Shown piece after piece: positions 1-8,136 of a stretch of 18,473 nt of DNA. The position numbers and the translations under genes are program-made. Under the pieces are notes generated by a model that saw only the letters and a program-made list of their open reading frames with translations, made no database searches and was not told the DNA's origin. Every line of letters starts with the position of its first letter. The first letter of the stretch is position 1. This stretch comes from Syntrophaceae bacterium UBA3084 (GTDB lineage: Bacteria; Desulfobacterota; Syntrophia; Syntrophales; UBA6807), in contig DFBI01000073.1 in the NCBI GenBank assembly GCA_002367335.1, forward strand, positions 9,239-27,711, read 5' to 3'.

Positions 1-77
1 AGTTATTAATTTTCAGTCCCTAAATGCATTAATCAACGGAATCATGAATTAATATTCACTATAAGGAAAGATGTAAA

Positions 78-1274
78 ATGAAAGACGAAGAGAAAACGAT
101 AGAACAAATCATAGCTGAATTGGACGACATGGGAAAAAAAGCTGCCGGTAAGAAATCCGAAGAACAAAATGATGACTCTGAAAAAGATGTTACTTTTGCA
201 GAGGGAGAATCTCAACAGCCTCATGAGGAGACGCGTGAAGTCAAAACAGGTGACGAATCAACAGGACACTCTGAGGAACAAGGTCTGGAAGAGGTAATCA
301 GTGAGGAATCGTTTGATCAAATGTTTTCGGAAGAATCATCCGAAAAATCCCTATCCGAAGAACCGGGAGGAGAACCTCCTGATGAACCGCCTCCATCTCC
401 TGAGAAAAGAGTATCAATGCGTATTTCGCGACTGACAGTATTCCTTGGCTTAGCCTTATTAGCCATTATCTTATCTGCTCTTTTCGTTTATCCAACAATG
501 TACGAACATCGTTCAATGAAATACGGAGACAAAACGTACATTGTAAGAATAAACAGGATTACCCAGAGCGCACAATATTATGATGGGGGAGAATGGCGTA
601 GTAAACCCTTAACGAGAATTTCGTCTTATAGAGGTTCTATTAAGGTTAATAAAGAAAATCTTCAAGTTACTTCCAAGGCGACTCAAGAAGCTTTTCCCAG
701 GGCCTCTTCTCCGAAAGTTTCACCTGAACCCTCCGCAACTATTTTTCCTGAGACTGTTGTAAAAGCTCCCGCAAAGACTACGGTGGTTGCTCCGGCAAAT
801 GCCCCTGTGAAGATACCTCAAATTGCACCCCCGGTCACTCCTGAAGAGGCTCCTGTTCCAGGTGAAAGACCTCTCGCTAAGAGAGAACCGGGAAAAACTG
901 CAAAGGTGACAGAAAAGACATCAACTGAACAAAAGTTAGTTTATCAAGATAAAAAGAGGACAAAAGTCAATAAAGAAGCTGATGTGATCACTCAGGAAAA
1001 GCCGTACACAATCCAGATTAGTTCTATGCGAAGTTTGATTTTAGCGGAGATGCTTTTGAAGGACCTGAAAAAGAAAGAGATAGATGCTTTCATGTACAAA
1101 TTTGAAACTAGGAACCAGGGTGTCTGGCACGTGATATTTATCGGGCATTTTACTGATGGGGGAACGGCTACAACATATATGAAGGAAGAAAAAATAAATG
1201 ATATTTATCCAAACAGTTTTGTTCGAAAAACGCCGCGTTATGCGTCTGATATAAGAAAAAAACAAAGCATGTGA
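78..1274 (+). CDS. Membrane-anchored SPOR-domain protein
   Basis: A 398-residue protein. Residues 1-115 are highly acidic and low-complexity, rich in Glu, Ser and Asp, and should be cytoplasmic. One hydrophobic segment spans about 117-139. After it come a short globular-looking part (about 143-185), a Pro/Ala/Thr/Lys-rich linker (about 200-300) and a C-terminal SPOR domain (about 308-387, beginning PYTIQISSMRS and containing VWHVIFIGHF). SPOR domains bind denuded septal peptidoglycan glycans, so the domain should sit in the periplasm on a flexible tether; this role is inferred from the family. The ATG is preceded by AAGGAAAG at a normal distance. It stands alone before a 700-bp gene-free stretch. 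The precise cell-envelope function is unknown. SPOR assignment is confident because of the domain pattern and the type II single-pass topology. Confidence 0.82.
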   Translation: MKDEEKTIEQIIAELDDMGKKAAGKKSEEQNDDSEKDVTFAEGESQQPHEETREVKTGDESTGHSEEQGLEEVISEESFDQMFSEESSEKSLSEEPGGEPPDEPPPSPEKRVSMRISRLTVFLGLALLAIILSALFVYPTMYEHRSMKYGDKTYIVRINRITQSAQYYDGGEWRSKPLTRISSYRGSIKVNKENLQVTSKATQEAFPRASSPKVSPEPSATIFPETVVKAPAKTTVVAPANAPVKIPQIAPPVTPEEAPVPGERPLAKREPGKTAKVTEKTSTEQKLVYQDKKRTKVNKEADVITQEKPYTIQISSMRSLILAEMLLKDLKKKEIDAFMYKFETRNQGVWHVIFIGHFTDGGTATTYMKEEKINDIYPNSFVRKTPRYASDIRKKQSM

Positions 1275-1280
1275 ACAGGT

Positions 1281-1354
1281 CGCTTCGCTCCTCAGAATGA
1301 CAGTGCCACTCTGAATCTTTCGCTTACTGTCATTCTGAAGGATCGATAGCGATT
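1281..1354. repeat. Palindromic intergenic element
   Basis: A perfect 13-bp inverted repeat, TCAGAATGACAGT at 1292-1304 and ACTGTCATTCTGA at 1326-1338, separated by 21 bases. It extends outward imperfectly: CGCTTCGCTCC on the left is mirrored by GGATCGATAGCG on the right. There is no T-run after the right arm, so it is not a normal terminator. TCATTCTGA joined to GCGAAGCGA-like arms resembles short dispersed repeats I have seen in many bacterial genomes. Calling it a mobile-type or REP-like repeat is inference, because only one copy is in the window. Confidence 0.6.
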
Positions 1355-1527
1355 GTGAGGCATCTCGCTCAGGGCGGGCTCTGTGAAGAGGACGAAAAGA
1401 AATGAACGCAAAGAAAGACCTGTAAGTTTCCAATATAGAAATAAGCAATTTTTCACAAGGTCAAAGGAATCAAGAGATTGCGCTGAGGCATATTAATATA
1501 TGTCGTTCAAACAATCCCGCAGGTTGA

Positions 1528-1590
1528 CCTGTCTGTGTGCGTCTGTCTGTGCCGGCAGCTGTCTGTGTGCGGGCACGCACAGGCAGGCGC
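1528..1590. repeat. GC-rich palindrome with internal direct repeat
   Basis: CTGTCTGTGTGCG occurs twice, at 1529-1541 and 1559-1571, exactly 30 bases apart. The segment GCGTCTGTCTGTGCC (1539-1553) is also imperfectly complementary to 1572-1590 (GGCACGCACAGGCAGGCGC), giving a stem-loop. Its base composition is much richer in GC than the surroundings. It looks like a small dispersed repeat that inserted between genes; that reading is inference from one copy. Confidence 0.5.
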
Positions 1591-1653
1591 AGAGATTCCG
1601 GAAAAGAGTTCTTCCTGGATGGAAACAAGTTGACAACTAACAGATGAACAAAG

Positions 1654-1690
1654 GGCCTCCGGTGGTGAAAACCTGCCGGGGGCCGTTTTT
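1654..1690 (+). terminator. Strong intrinsic terminator with GAAA loop
   Basis: GGCCTCCGG (1654-1662) pairs with CCGGGGGCC (1676-1684), including one G-T pair. An inner GGT/ACC pairing closes a GAAA tetraloop at 1667-1670. The stem is followed by GTTTTT. This is a textbook rho-independent terminator for plus-strand transcription. It lies 380 bases past the end of the SPOR gene, so it may end that mRNA with a long 3' region or end a small unannotated transcript. Confidence 0.8.
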
Positions 1691-1928
1691 ATGATACTCT
1701 TCAAGTTTATAGTATTTCATTGACATTTACTTTTCCTGTTGCCAGATCAAGCTCAAATGTTATAAGAACTTGCTTTTGTCATGATTCTTTTCTTTCCTTT
1801 TTTATTCCCCAAGATAATCTCAGGAAGGGATTATAACTGAATCAAATCTGCAACCGTGCAAAGCCTTTTGAATGTTACTGAGACATTCATAATAACGGAA
1901 AAATCAGCGCCGCACCATGTATTCATTA

Positions 1929-1957
1929 TTGAACAGGCTGAAATTGCAAGATAATAC
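1929..1957 (+). promoter_or_regulatory. Candidate sigma70 promoter for gph
   Basis: TTGAAC at 1929-1934 and TAATAC at 1952-1957 are separated by 17 bases, the ideal distance. Transcription would start near 1963-1965, leaving only about 16 untranslated bases before the GTG at 1981. It is the best promoter-like pair between the terminator and the gene. Pattern match only. Confidence 0.45.
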
Positions 1958-1980
1958 TCAAGAAAGTGTGGTATAAAATA

Positions 1981-2622
1981 GTGAAAATTGATCTTATGAT
2001 TTTTGATTTTGATGGCACTCTGATAGATTCGGGAAATGACCTTGCTACAGCAGTAAACCATACATTGAGAACTCTTGGAATTCCTGTTTTGGAAAAAGAC
2101 AGAATTATAGAATTCGTAGGTGATGGAGTAAGAAAACTCATAGAAAGATCATTGGGTGATGCATTCCATGATAAATTCGATGAGGCATTGGATATTTTTA
2201 TGTCTTATTATGATAAACACTTGCTTGATACAACAGGGCTTTATCCTGGTGTCTTGGAGACACTCGATTATTTTAGAATTAAGAAAAAGGTGATTGTTAC
2301 GAACAAACTTTATGGTTTTACTTTAAAGATTGCAAAGGGATTGAAAATTGCACAGTGTTTTGATGACATCATTGGCGCGAACAGTAGTCTTTATAAAAAA
2401 CCCGATCTCCGCGTAATACGTCCGTTGATGAAAAAGTATGATGTGGAGGATAAACATACTGTTGTTATAGGAGATGGAAATAATGATGTCCTCGTCGCAA
2501 AAAATACAGGTGTTTTGAGCTGTGCAATGCTTAATGGCTTAGGTAATAAAGATGAGCTTCTACAACTGAAACCCGATTATTTTTGTGAAAATATCAAGGA
2601 ATTGAAAAACCTGTTTGAATAA
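1981..2622 (+). CDS. gph: HAD-superfamily phosphatase, phosphoglycolate phosphatase-like
   Basis: A 213-residue HAD hydrolase of the subfamily with a helical cap. The four HAD motifs are visible: DFDGT with nucleophile Asp9 and general acid Asp11, Thr107 in VVTNK (motif II), Lys139/140 in LYKKPDL (motif III) and the acidic motif GDGNND with Asp165 and Asp169. The cap lies between residues 17 and about 90. Family members of this type act on 2-phosphoglycolate, a product of DNA repair or oxygenase activity, but related enzymes take other small phosphates, so the substrate is uncertain. I chose GTG at 1981, which puts the first strand right at the N-terminus; GTG at 1966 is also open and no start has a clear ribosome-binding site. 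It ends 67 bases before tilS and is probably co-transcribed with it. Confidence 0.8.
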   Translation: MKIDLMIFDFDGTLIDSGNDLATAVNHTLRTLGIPVLEKDRIIEFVGDGVRKLIERSLGDAFHDKFDEALDIFMSYYDKHLLDTTGLYPGVLETLDYFRIKKKVIVTNKLYGFTLKIAKGLKIAQCFDDIIGANSSLYKKPDLRVIRPLMKKYDVEDKHTVVIGDGNNDVLVAKNTGVLSCAMLNGLGNKDELLQLKPDYFCENIKELKNLFE

Positions 2623-2689
2623 GTTTATGGGTTTAGCTTTTTCCGCCAGATCTGCAATATCATCGGTTATGAAAACAGGATTCGTTACT

Positions 2690-4138
2690 ATGTTACAAAA
2701 AGCGAAAAAGACTATTGAAAAATATAATATGCTTTCTTTTGGAGACAGAGTCGGAATAGGTGTTTCCGGCGGTCCTGATTCGGTAGCCCTTTTACATCTG
2801 ATGGCTAGAGTTGCCAAAAATTACGGTCTTGCTCTGGTTATCATCCACTTGAATCACGGGTTAAGAGGAAAAGAATCAGATCGTGAGGAGGAGTTTGTTC
2901 AAGAGCTCGGTGAATCAATGAAAATTTCTGTTGAGTCAACGAAGGTCAATATCCCGTTAATAAAAGAAAAGGAGAAGGGATCTTTAGAAAATATCTGTCG
3001 AAAGGAAAGATACAAGTATTTTACTCAAGTAGCAAAAAACCTGCATATTGGTAAAATTGCCCTCGGGCATAATCTTAATGACCAGGCAGAGACGATTGTC
3101 ATGAAATTCTTGCGGGGAAGTGGGTTGGAAGGATTAAAAGGGATACTGCCTGTCAGAGACGCAATTTACATAAGGCCCCTTATTGAGGTAACCAGAGATG
3201 AGATACTGCTTTTTCTGGAAAGTGAAGGGATAAAATATATTACAGACAGTTCCAACACGAATAATACATATTTGAGAAACAGGATCAGGAACATATTAAT
3301 CCCGGAATTGAAAAATCGTTATAATCCACGATTCGTAGAAAGTATCAGTCATACTTCGAACATAATCAGGATGGAAAATGAATTTATCAAAAATTCTGTT
3401 GACCGGATTCTGTCCAAGTGGAATATCAATTTCAAAGAAAAGAAAGTGAACATGGAAATCCCAGAATTTAAGAAGTTACATCCGGCTTTGCAATCGCGAA
3501 TTATAAAGACTCTTCTTGAAAATTGTTCTCCCGCGAAAACAGAGATCGGATTCAAGCACGTGGAATCTGTGATCGATTTAATAGAAGATGGACGACCGAA
3601 CGGACTTCTGGATCTTCCATTTGGCGTCAAGGTAAGGCGGGAATATAGTAATCTGATAATTCTGGGGGGTAAAGAATCTGATGCGGAAACAGGTAAAAGC
3701 TTACAGACAACAGAGAAAAATAAAGGTATATATGGAGATGACAAATGGGAAGCGAATGATTATTATTATAATGTAGCGATCCCTGGTCGTGTTGATATCA
3801 AAGAAATTGGTATGAGTGTTGCGTTTGATATTATATATGATAAGGGCCGGTTGGATTTCAAATCAGACGATACAGTCTTTATGGATTATGAAACCGTTTC
3901 TTTCCCCCTTATTATAAGAAATATAAGGCCTGGAGACAGAATTCAACCCCTTGGAATAGAAGGGAGGAAAAAGGTAAGCTCCATTTTTATTGATGAAAAA
4001 ATTCCCATGATAAAGAGGAAAAAGATCCCGCTTCTGGTTGATCAGAAATCGGTGTTGTGGATATCCGGGATAAAGTTAAGTAATAGAGTTAAAATTACCG
4101 ATGCAACAGAGAAAATACTAAGAGCAGAAATTATTTGA
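2690..4138 (+). CDS. tilS: tRNA(Ile)-lysidine synthase
   Basis: A 482-residue protein that converts C34 of the CAU-anticodon tRNA-Ile to lysidine using ATP and lysine, switching its decoding from AUG to AUA. The PP-loop SGGPDS is at residues 26-31, HLNHGLRG follows at about 54-61, GHNLNDQAET at 126-135 and the family motif FLRGSGLEGL at 140-149. DSSN and RNRIRN follow around 186-201. The C-terminal part (about 400-482) has the TilS C-domain pattern, with RPGDRIQPLG and a KVSSIFIDEKIP segment, so this is the long, complete form. ATG 2690 is chosen because AGGA lies 9 bases upstream and the N-terminus matches the family; the frame is open back to 2615. The gene precedes ftsH, a common neighbour. 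Confidence 0.93.
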   Translation: MLQKAKKTIEKYNMLSFGDRVGIGVSGGPDSVALLHLMARVAKNYGLALVIIHLNHGLRGKESDREEEFVQELGESMKISVESTKVNIPLIKEKEKGSLENICRKERYKYFTQVAKNLHIGKIALGHNLNDQAETIVMKFLRGSGLEGLKGILPVRDAIYIRPLIEVTRDEILLFLESEGIKYITDSSNTNNTYLRNRIRNILIPELKNRYNPRFVESISHTSNIIRMENEFIKNSVDRILSKWNINFKEKKVNMEIPEFKKLHPALQSRIIKTLLENCSPAKTEIGFKHVESVIDLIEDGRPNGLLDLPFGVKVRREYSNLIILGGKESDAETGKSLQTTEKNKGIYGDDKWEANDYYYNVAIPGRVDIKEIGMSVAFDIIYDKGRLDFKSDDTVFMDYETVSFPLIIRNIRPGDRIQPLGIEGRKKVSSIFIDEKIPMIKRKKIPLLVDQKSVLWISGIKLSNRVKITDATEKILRAEII

Positions 4139-4222
4139 TAATATATATTGATTATTATAAAGGACGTTCAAATAAAAAAATTAAAAACGGCTATCCGGTT
4201 GTTTTTATAAGGAGTGAGTAAA

Positions 4223-6040
4223 GTGAATCAGGTTCATAAAAATATTGCCCTCTGGCTTGCAGTAACTTTAGTGATTATCCTTCTCTTTCACATGTTTAAT
4301 CAGCAGCCCCAGGGAGGATATCAAGAGATTATCTTCAGCGATTTGATAGATTATGTCAACAAAGGCCAGGTTGATGAGGTTACAATACAGGGTGAACATG
4401 TTCAAGGCAGGCTGTTAGATGGAAGATCTTTTAAAACTTATATCCCAAAAGATTCCGGGCTTGTTTCTATATTGCGGGAAAAAGGTATAAGGGTTGCCGC
4501 AAAACCCACTGAAGGATCTACATGGTATATGACTATACTTATATCATGGTTGCCGATTCTTCTGCTTGTTGGCGTCTGGATTTTTTTCATGAGACAGATG
4601 CAGGCAGGTGGCGGCAAGGCCATGTCATTTGGAAAGAGCCGGGCCAAGTTGACGACCGAAAAATCGGGGAAGATAACTTTTGATGACGTGGCAGGTATAG
4701 ATGAGGCGAAAGCGGAGCTTGAAGAAATCGTCGATTTTTTGAAAGAGCCTAAGAAGTTTACAAGATTAGGTGGGAGGATTCCTAAAGGTGTTCTTCTTGT
4801 TGGTCAACCGGGAACGGGTAAGACGCTTCTGGCAAGAGCAATTGCCGGTGAAGCAGATGTTCCCTTTTTAAGTATCAGTGGCTCAGATTTCGTTGAAATG
4901 TTCGTAGGGGTTGGCGCATCCCGTGTGAGAGACTTATTTAACCAGGGCAAAAAACATGCTCCATGTATTATATTCATTGACGAATTGGACGCTGTAGGAA
5001 GGCACAGAGGAGCCGGCCTGGGTGGTGGACATGACGAGAGAGAACAGACATTGAATCAGCTCCTTGTAGAAATGGATGGATTCGAATCCAATGAAGGAGT
5101 AATTCTCATGTCAGCGACGAATCGCCCCGATGTGCTTGATCCGGCCTTATTGAGACCCGGAAGATTTGACAGGCAGGTAGTGGTACCACTACCTGATATA
5201 AAAGGGAGAGAAAAGATCTTTCAGGTGCATATCAAAAAAGTACCTTTGGATGCTGATGTTGATCTGGCAATTCTTGCACGAGGGACCCCGGGCTTCTCTG
5301 GAGCAGATATAGAGAATCTGATTAATGAAGCGGCTCTTCGTGCTGCGGCGTCGGACAAAACGAATGTTTTTATGGAAGATTTTGAATATGCCAAAGATAA
5401 AGTATTGATGGGTACGGAAAGAAAAAGCATGGTTATCTCCGATGAGGAAAAAAGAAATACAGCCTATCATGAAGCAGGTCATGCCCTGGTTGCCAAGTTA
5501 ATTCCAGGTTCTGATCCAATACACAAGGTTACCATTATTCCGAGAGGACGTGCTCTCGGTCTTACACAACAATTACCTGTGGATGAAAAACACACCTATC
5601 CAAGACAGTTCCTTCTAAATAATATTGCCATTCTTTTGGGTGGCAGAGTAGCGGAAGAATTAATTATGGAAGACTTTTCGACAGGAGCAGGTAATGATAT
5701 CGAGCGTGCTACAGAGCTTGCGAGAAAGATGGTGTGCGAGTGGGGTATGAGTGATGAAATGGGACCTCTTGCATACGGTAAAAAAGATGAACAAGTCTTT
5801 CTGGGAAGGGAGTTTGCTACCCATAAGGATTATAGTGAAGAAACGGCGGAGAGAATTGACAGAGAAATATCAAGGATTGTAAGGAAAGGTCATGAAAAAA
5901 CAAAGAAGCTTCTTTCTGATAATATAGATATCCTTCACAAACTTGCCCAGGAACTTCTGATAAAAGAAGTATTGAATGCAGATGAAGTTGACACGATTAT
6001 GGGAAATGATAAAGATGAAGCAGCTGAAAGTACGAAATGA
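4223..6040 (+). CDS. ftsH: ATP-dependent zinc metalloprotease FtsH
   Basis: A 605-residue inner-membrane protease that degrades misfolded membrane proteins and selected soluble regulators as a hexamer. It has a transmembrane helix near residues 8-25, a small periplasmic domain, a second helix near 100-124, and an AAA+ module with Walker A GQPGTGKT (194-201), Walker B CIIFIDELDA (248-257) and the second region of homology with RPGRFDR (about 298-317). The zinc site is HEAGH at 416-420, with the likely third ligand Asp492 in GAGNDIE. GTG 4223 is chosen because AAGGAG at 4209-4214 sits 8 bases upstream; the alternative GTG at 4214 overlaps that site. A weak hairpin with a T-run (about 4188-4207) lies between tilS and this gene. 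The stop overlaps the folP start as ATGA, implying translational coupling. Confidence 0.97.
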   Translation: MNQVHKNIALWLAVTLVIILLFHMFNQQPQGGYQEIIFSDLIDYVNKGQVDEVTIQGEHVQGRLLDGRSFKTYIPKDSGLVSILREKGIRVAAKPTEGSTWYMTILISWLPILLLVGVWIFFMRQMQAGGGKAMSFGKSRAKLTTEKSGKITFDDVAGIDEAKAELEEIVDFLKEPKKFTRLGGRIPKGVLLVGQPGTGKTLLARAIAGEADVPFLSISGSDFVEMFVGVGASRVRDLFNQGKKHAPCIIFIDELDAVGRHRGAGLGGGHDEREQTLNQLLVEMDGFESNEGVILMSATNRPDVLDPALLRPGRFDRQVVVPLPDIKGREKIFQVHIKKVPLDADVDLAILARGTPGFSGADIENLINEAALRAAASDKTNVFMEDFEYAKDKVLMGTERKSMVISDEEKRNTAYHEAGHALVAKLIPGSDPIHKVTIIPRGRALGLTQQLPVDEKHTYPRQFLLNNIAILLGGRVAEELIMEDFSTGAGNDIERATELARKMVCEWGMSDEMGPLAYGKKDEQVFLGREFATHKDYSEETAERIDREISRIVRKGHEKTKKLLSDNIDILHKLAQELLIKEVLNADEVDTIMGNDKDEAAESTK

Positions 6041-7230
6041 GATACCTATATATTACATCCACGTCTGAAGCATTGGAAACTTTAAAAAGGATTGATGTTG
6101 ATCCATTCGGTATTGAGGCAATGGTTCCCAAAATGGAGAACATTAATATATTACTTGAGGGAATCGAGTGTAAAGTAGCGAATATTATGAAACAAGAGAT
6201 GCTCTCTATTGGTGGTGATGTTGCCGTGGCGAGGGGATCTGTCGATTGCAGTATTGATAAGACGGACGCAGTGATTGTGGGTACCATCAAACATGTTAGT
6301 AAATTTGCCGATAAAGTTTCCGTTCAACAATTCGGGTTGAAAGAAATATCCGGAAACATCAAAAAGCTTCTTTCTAACATAGTGAAAGATGATTTTATTC
6401 TGCGAACACCGGAGAGGAAAATTGAACTGGGGAACAGAACAATGATAATGGGAATAATCAATAACACCCCTGATTCCTTTTCAGACGGAGGTATGTTCAA
6501 TTGTGTCGAAGAAGCCGTTGAATATGGAGTAAGGCTGGAAGGTGAGGGGGCAGACTTTCTGGATGTGGGCGGCGAATCTTCAAGACCTGGTTCAGCCCCG
6601 GTATCTCCAGAAGAAGAGCGGGAAAGGGTGATACCTTTAGTAAAGGGATTAAAAAGACGGGTCAAAGTACCTGTTTCCATAGATACGACTAAGGCGGAAA
6701 TTGCCCGTGCCGCCATTGATGAAGGAGCGGAAATAATCAATGATATAAGCGCTATGCGATTTGATGAGAAAATGCCGGAAGTCGCTGCCAGTTATCGAAC
6801 ACCTGTAATACTGATGCATATGAAGGGCATACCGAAGACTATGCAGAAGGGAGATATTTCCTACAGATCTTTGATGAATGAAACCATACGATTTTTCAGA
6901 GAGAGAATAGAAAAAGCGGAATTCGGAGGAATAGATATAGAAAATATTATAATCGATCCAGGGATAGGCTTTGGAAAAACAACGAAGGATAACTTAAAAT
7001 TGCTGAAATATCTGAAAGAGTTTAAAACGCTTGGAAAGCCGATTCTTTTAGGTACCTCCCGTAAAAGATTTATCGGTGAAATCACAGGTGGAGATCTCCC
7101 GGATCGCATTGAAGGTACTGCAGCAACTGTAACAGCCGCAATTATGAATGGGGCTCACATTTTAAGAGTTCACGATGTAAAATTTATGAAAAAGGTATCC
7201 ACTATGGCCGATGCAATTGTCAGGGGATAG
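6037..7230 (+). CDS. folP: Dihydropteroate synthase with N-terminal extension
   Basis: Condenses 6-hydroxymethyl-7,8-dihydropterin diphosphate with p-aminobenzoate to dihydropteroate in folate synthesis. The TIM-barrel domain occupies about residues 134-397, with MGIINNTPDSFSDGG (138-152), DVGGESSRPGS (176-186), SIDTTKAEIA (214-223), INDISAMRFD (234-243), DPGIGFGKT (307-315) and GTSRKRFIG (339-347). The first 130 residues are an additional domain not found in the roughly 280-residue E. coli enzyme. I recall similarly long forms in Firmicutes and Desulfobacterota; the role of the extension is unknown to me. The ATG overlaps the ftsH stop by four bases, and acpS starts one base past this stop. 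Catalytic assignment is secure. Confidence 0.94.
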   Translation: MRYLYITSTSEALETLKRIDVDPFGIEAMVPKMENINILLEGIECKVANIMKQEMLSIGGDVAVARGSVDCSIDKTDAVIVGTIKHVSKFADKVSVQQFGLKEISGNIKKLLSNIVKDDFILRTPERKIELGNRTMIMGIINNTPDSFSDGGMFNCVEEAVEYGVRLEGEGADFLDVGGESSRPGSAPVSPEEERERVIPLVKGLKRRVKVPVSIDTTKAEIARAAIDEGAEIINDISAMRFDEKMPEVAASYRTPVILMHMKGIPKTMQKGDISYRSLMNETIRFFRERIEKAEFGGIDIENIIIDPGIGFGKTTKDNLKLLKYLKEFKTLGKPILLGTSRKRFIGEITGGDLPDRIEGTAATVTAAIMNGAHILRVHDVKFMKKVSTMADAIVRG

Positions 7231-7231
7231 T

Positions 7232-7612
7232 ATGATTTACGCTGTAGGGATAGACATTGTTGAGGTAGAAAGAATTGACGAAATTCTTAAGAAATGGAAA
7301 GAAAAATTTATCAAAAGAGTATATTCTTCCGGCGAGATTACATATTGTGAAAACAAGGCTTATCCTTCCGTTCATTATTCTGCAAGGTTTGCAGCAAAAG
7401 AGGCACTCATAAAGTGCATTGGCCGCGGAATCTGGAGCGGCATTAAATTGAAAGATATAGAAGTTTTCAACGGAGAAGATGGGAAGCCGGAATTAAGGCT
7501 TCACAACAACATAAAGGATATGATTAACAATAGTGCTGCAACATATGCTCATTTAAGCATTTCACACACTGATAAATATGCCACAGCCATTGTTGTTCTT
7601 GAAAAGTTGTAG
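7232..7612 (+). CDS. acpS: Holo-[acyl-carrier-protein] synthase
   Basis: A 126-residue enzyme transferring 4'-phosphopantetheine from CoA to apo-acyl-carrier protein, needed for fatty-acid synthesis. The magnesium ligands are visible as Asp8 in GIDIVEVERI and Glu57 in RFAAKEALIK, and the C-terminal HLSISHTDKYATAIVV matches the family. Length is typical (120-130 residues). ATG 7232 is chosen because AGGGG lies 5 bases upstream and the N-terminus then matches other AcpS proteins; an upstream in-frame ATG at 7211 would add seven residues inside folP. It begins one base after the folP stop. No pdxJ or glmM, which I recall as usual neighbours in related genomes, is present here. Confidence 0.94.
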   Translation: MIYAVGIDIVEVERIDEILKKWKEKFIKRVYSSGEITYCENKAYPSVHYSARFAAKEALIKCIGRGIWSGIKLKDIEVFNGEDGKPELRLHNNIKDMINNSAATYAHLSISHTDKYATAIVVLEKL

Positions 7613-7641
7613 ATTCGCTTTTGCGAGCTTAAAGCTGATGC

Positions 7642-8136
7642 ATGATGGAAGAAAAAAATTCAACCCTGATCTTGGTATCTGAAAAACCAGGGGATACATT
7701 AAATATTGGAAAAATTATTGGGAGTAAACTTCAGAAAGGAAACGTTGTCGCACTTACAGGTGAGTTAGGTTCGGGTAAGACATGTATCACGCAGGGGATT
7801 GCCAGAGGTCTTGGGGTACCCGAAAATTATTTCATAACAAGTCCCACCTTTACCTTGATCAACGAATACCACGGGAGAGTCCCTTTGTACCACTTGGATG
7901 TTTATAGATTATCAGGCTCACGGGATTTGGACGATGTAGGTTATGAAGAGTATTTCTACGGTGATGGCGTTGTCGTTATCGAATGGGCTGAAAAAATTAT
8001 GGATATACTCCCTGCTGAAAGTATGTTCATTTATTTACGATACCTGGATGATAACATCCGTGAGATAAAAATTATCGGAAAGGCGAACAATACATCGGAA
8101 ATTTTTAAAGAGTTACGGAAGGGGGTATTCCGGTAA
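7642..8136 (+). CDS. tsaE: tRNA t6A biosynthesis ATPase TsaE
   Basis: A 164-residue P-loop ATPase that works with TsaB and TsaD in making N6-threonylcarbamoyladenosine at position 37 of ANN-decoding tRNAs. Walker A GELGSGKT is at residues 40-47, the SPTFTL switch-like motif at 67-72, and VVIEWAEK at 111-118, all as expected for TsaE. Two consecutive in-frame ATG codons (7642 and 7645) are possible starts, and no clear Shine-Dalgarno sequence precedes them; instead there is a small palindrome (AGCTTAAAGCT, 7626-7636). Its stop directly abuts the lysC start, so the two are probably co-translated. Function is confidently assigned from motifs and size. Confidence 0.93.
   Translation: MMEEKNSTLILVSEKPGDTLNIGKIIGSKLQKGNVVALTGELGSGKTCITQGIARGLGVPENYFITSPTFTLINEYHGRVPLYHLDVYRLSGSRDLDDVGYEEYFYGDGVVVIEWAEKIMDILPAESMFIYLRYLDDNIREIKIIGKANNTSEIFKELRKGVFR

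Larger units (their letters stand above)
1275..1980. other. Gene-free stretch between SPOR gene and gph
   Basis: About 700 bases without a convincing gene. From left to right it holds a palindromic element (1281-1354), a second GC-rich palindromic repeat with an internal 13-bp direct repeat (1528-1590), a strong intrinsic terminator (1654-1690), an AT-rich stretch, and a plausible sigma70 promoter just upstream of the phosphatase gene (1929-1957). Two very short coding-like strings without start codons (about 1707-1778 minus and 1841-1951 plus) are interrupted by stops and were not called. Between 1355 and 1527 nothing recognisable is seen. Confidence 0.7.

Noticed and set aside
1041..1448. 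A 135-residue minus-strand open frame overlapping the end of the SPOR gene
   Set aside because: Antisense to the SPOR domain and running into the palindromic repeat; no recognisable domain and no ribosome-binding site.
1707..1778. A short minus-strand string reading VLITFELDLATGKVNVNEIL
   Set aside because: Too short, no start codon in frame, preceded by a stop. An ATG with a good ribosome-binding site upstream is in a different frame. Not enough to call a gene or a frameshifted gene.
1841..1951. A 37-residue coding-like string on the plus strand upstream of gph
   Set aside because: It lies between two stop codons with no start codon or ribosome-binding site, and I recognise no family. It may be chance or a relic.
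4188..4207. A hairpin with a T-run between tilS and ftsH
   Set aside because: The stem is very short and bulged, so it is too weak to list as a terminator; noted only in the ftsH entry.
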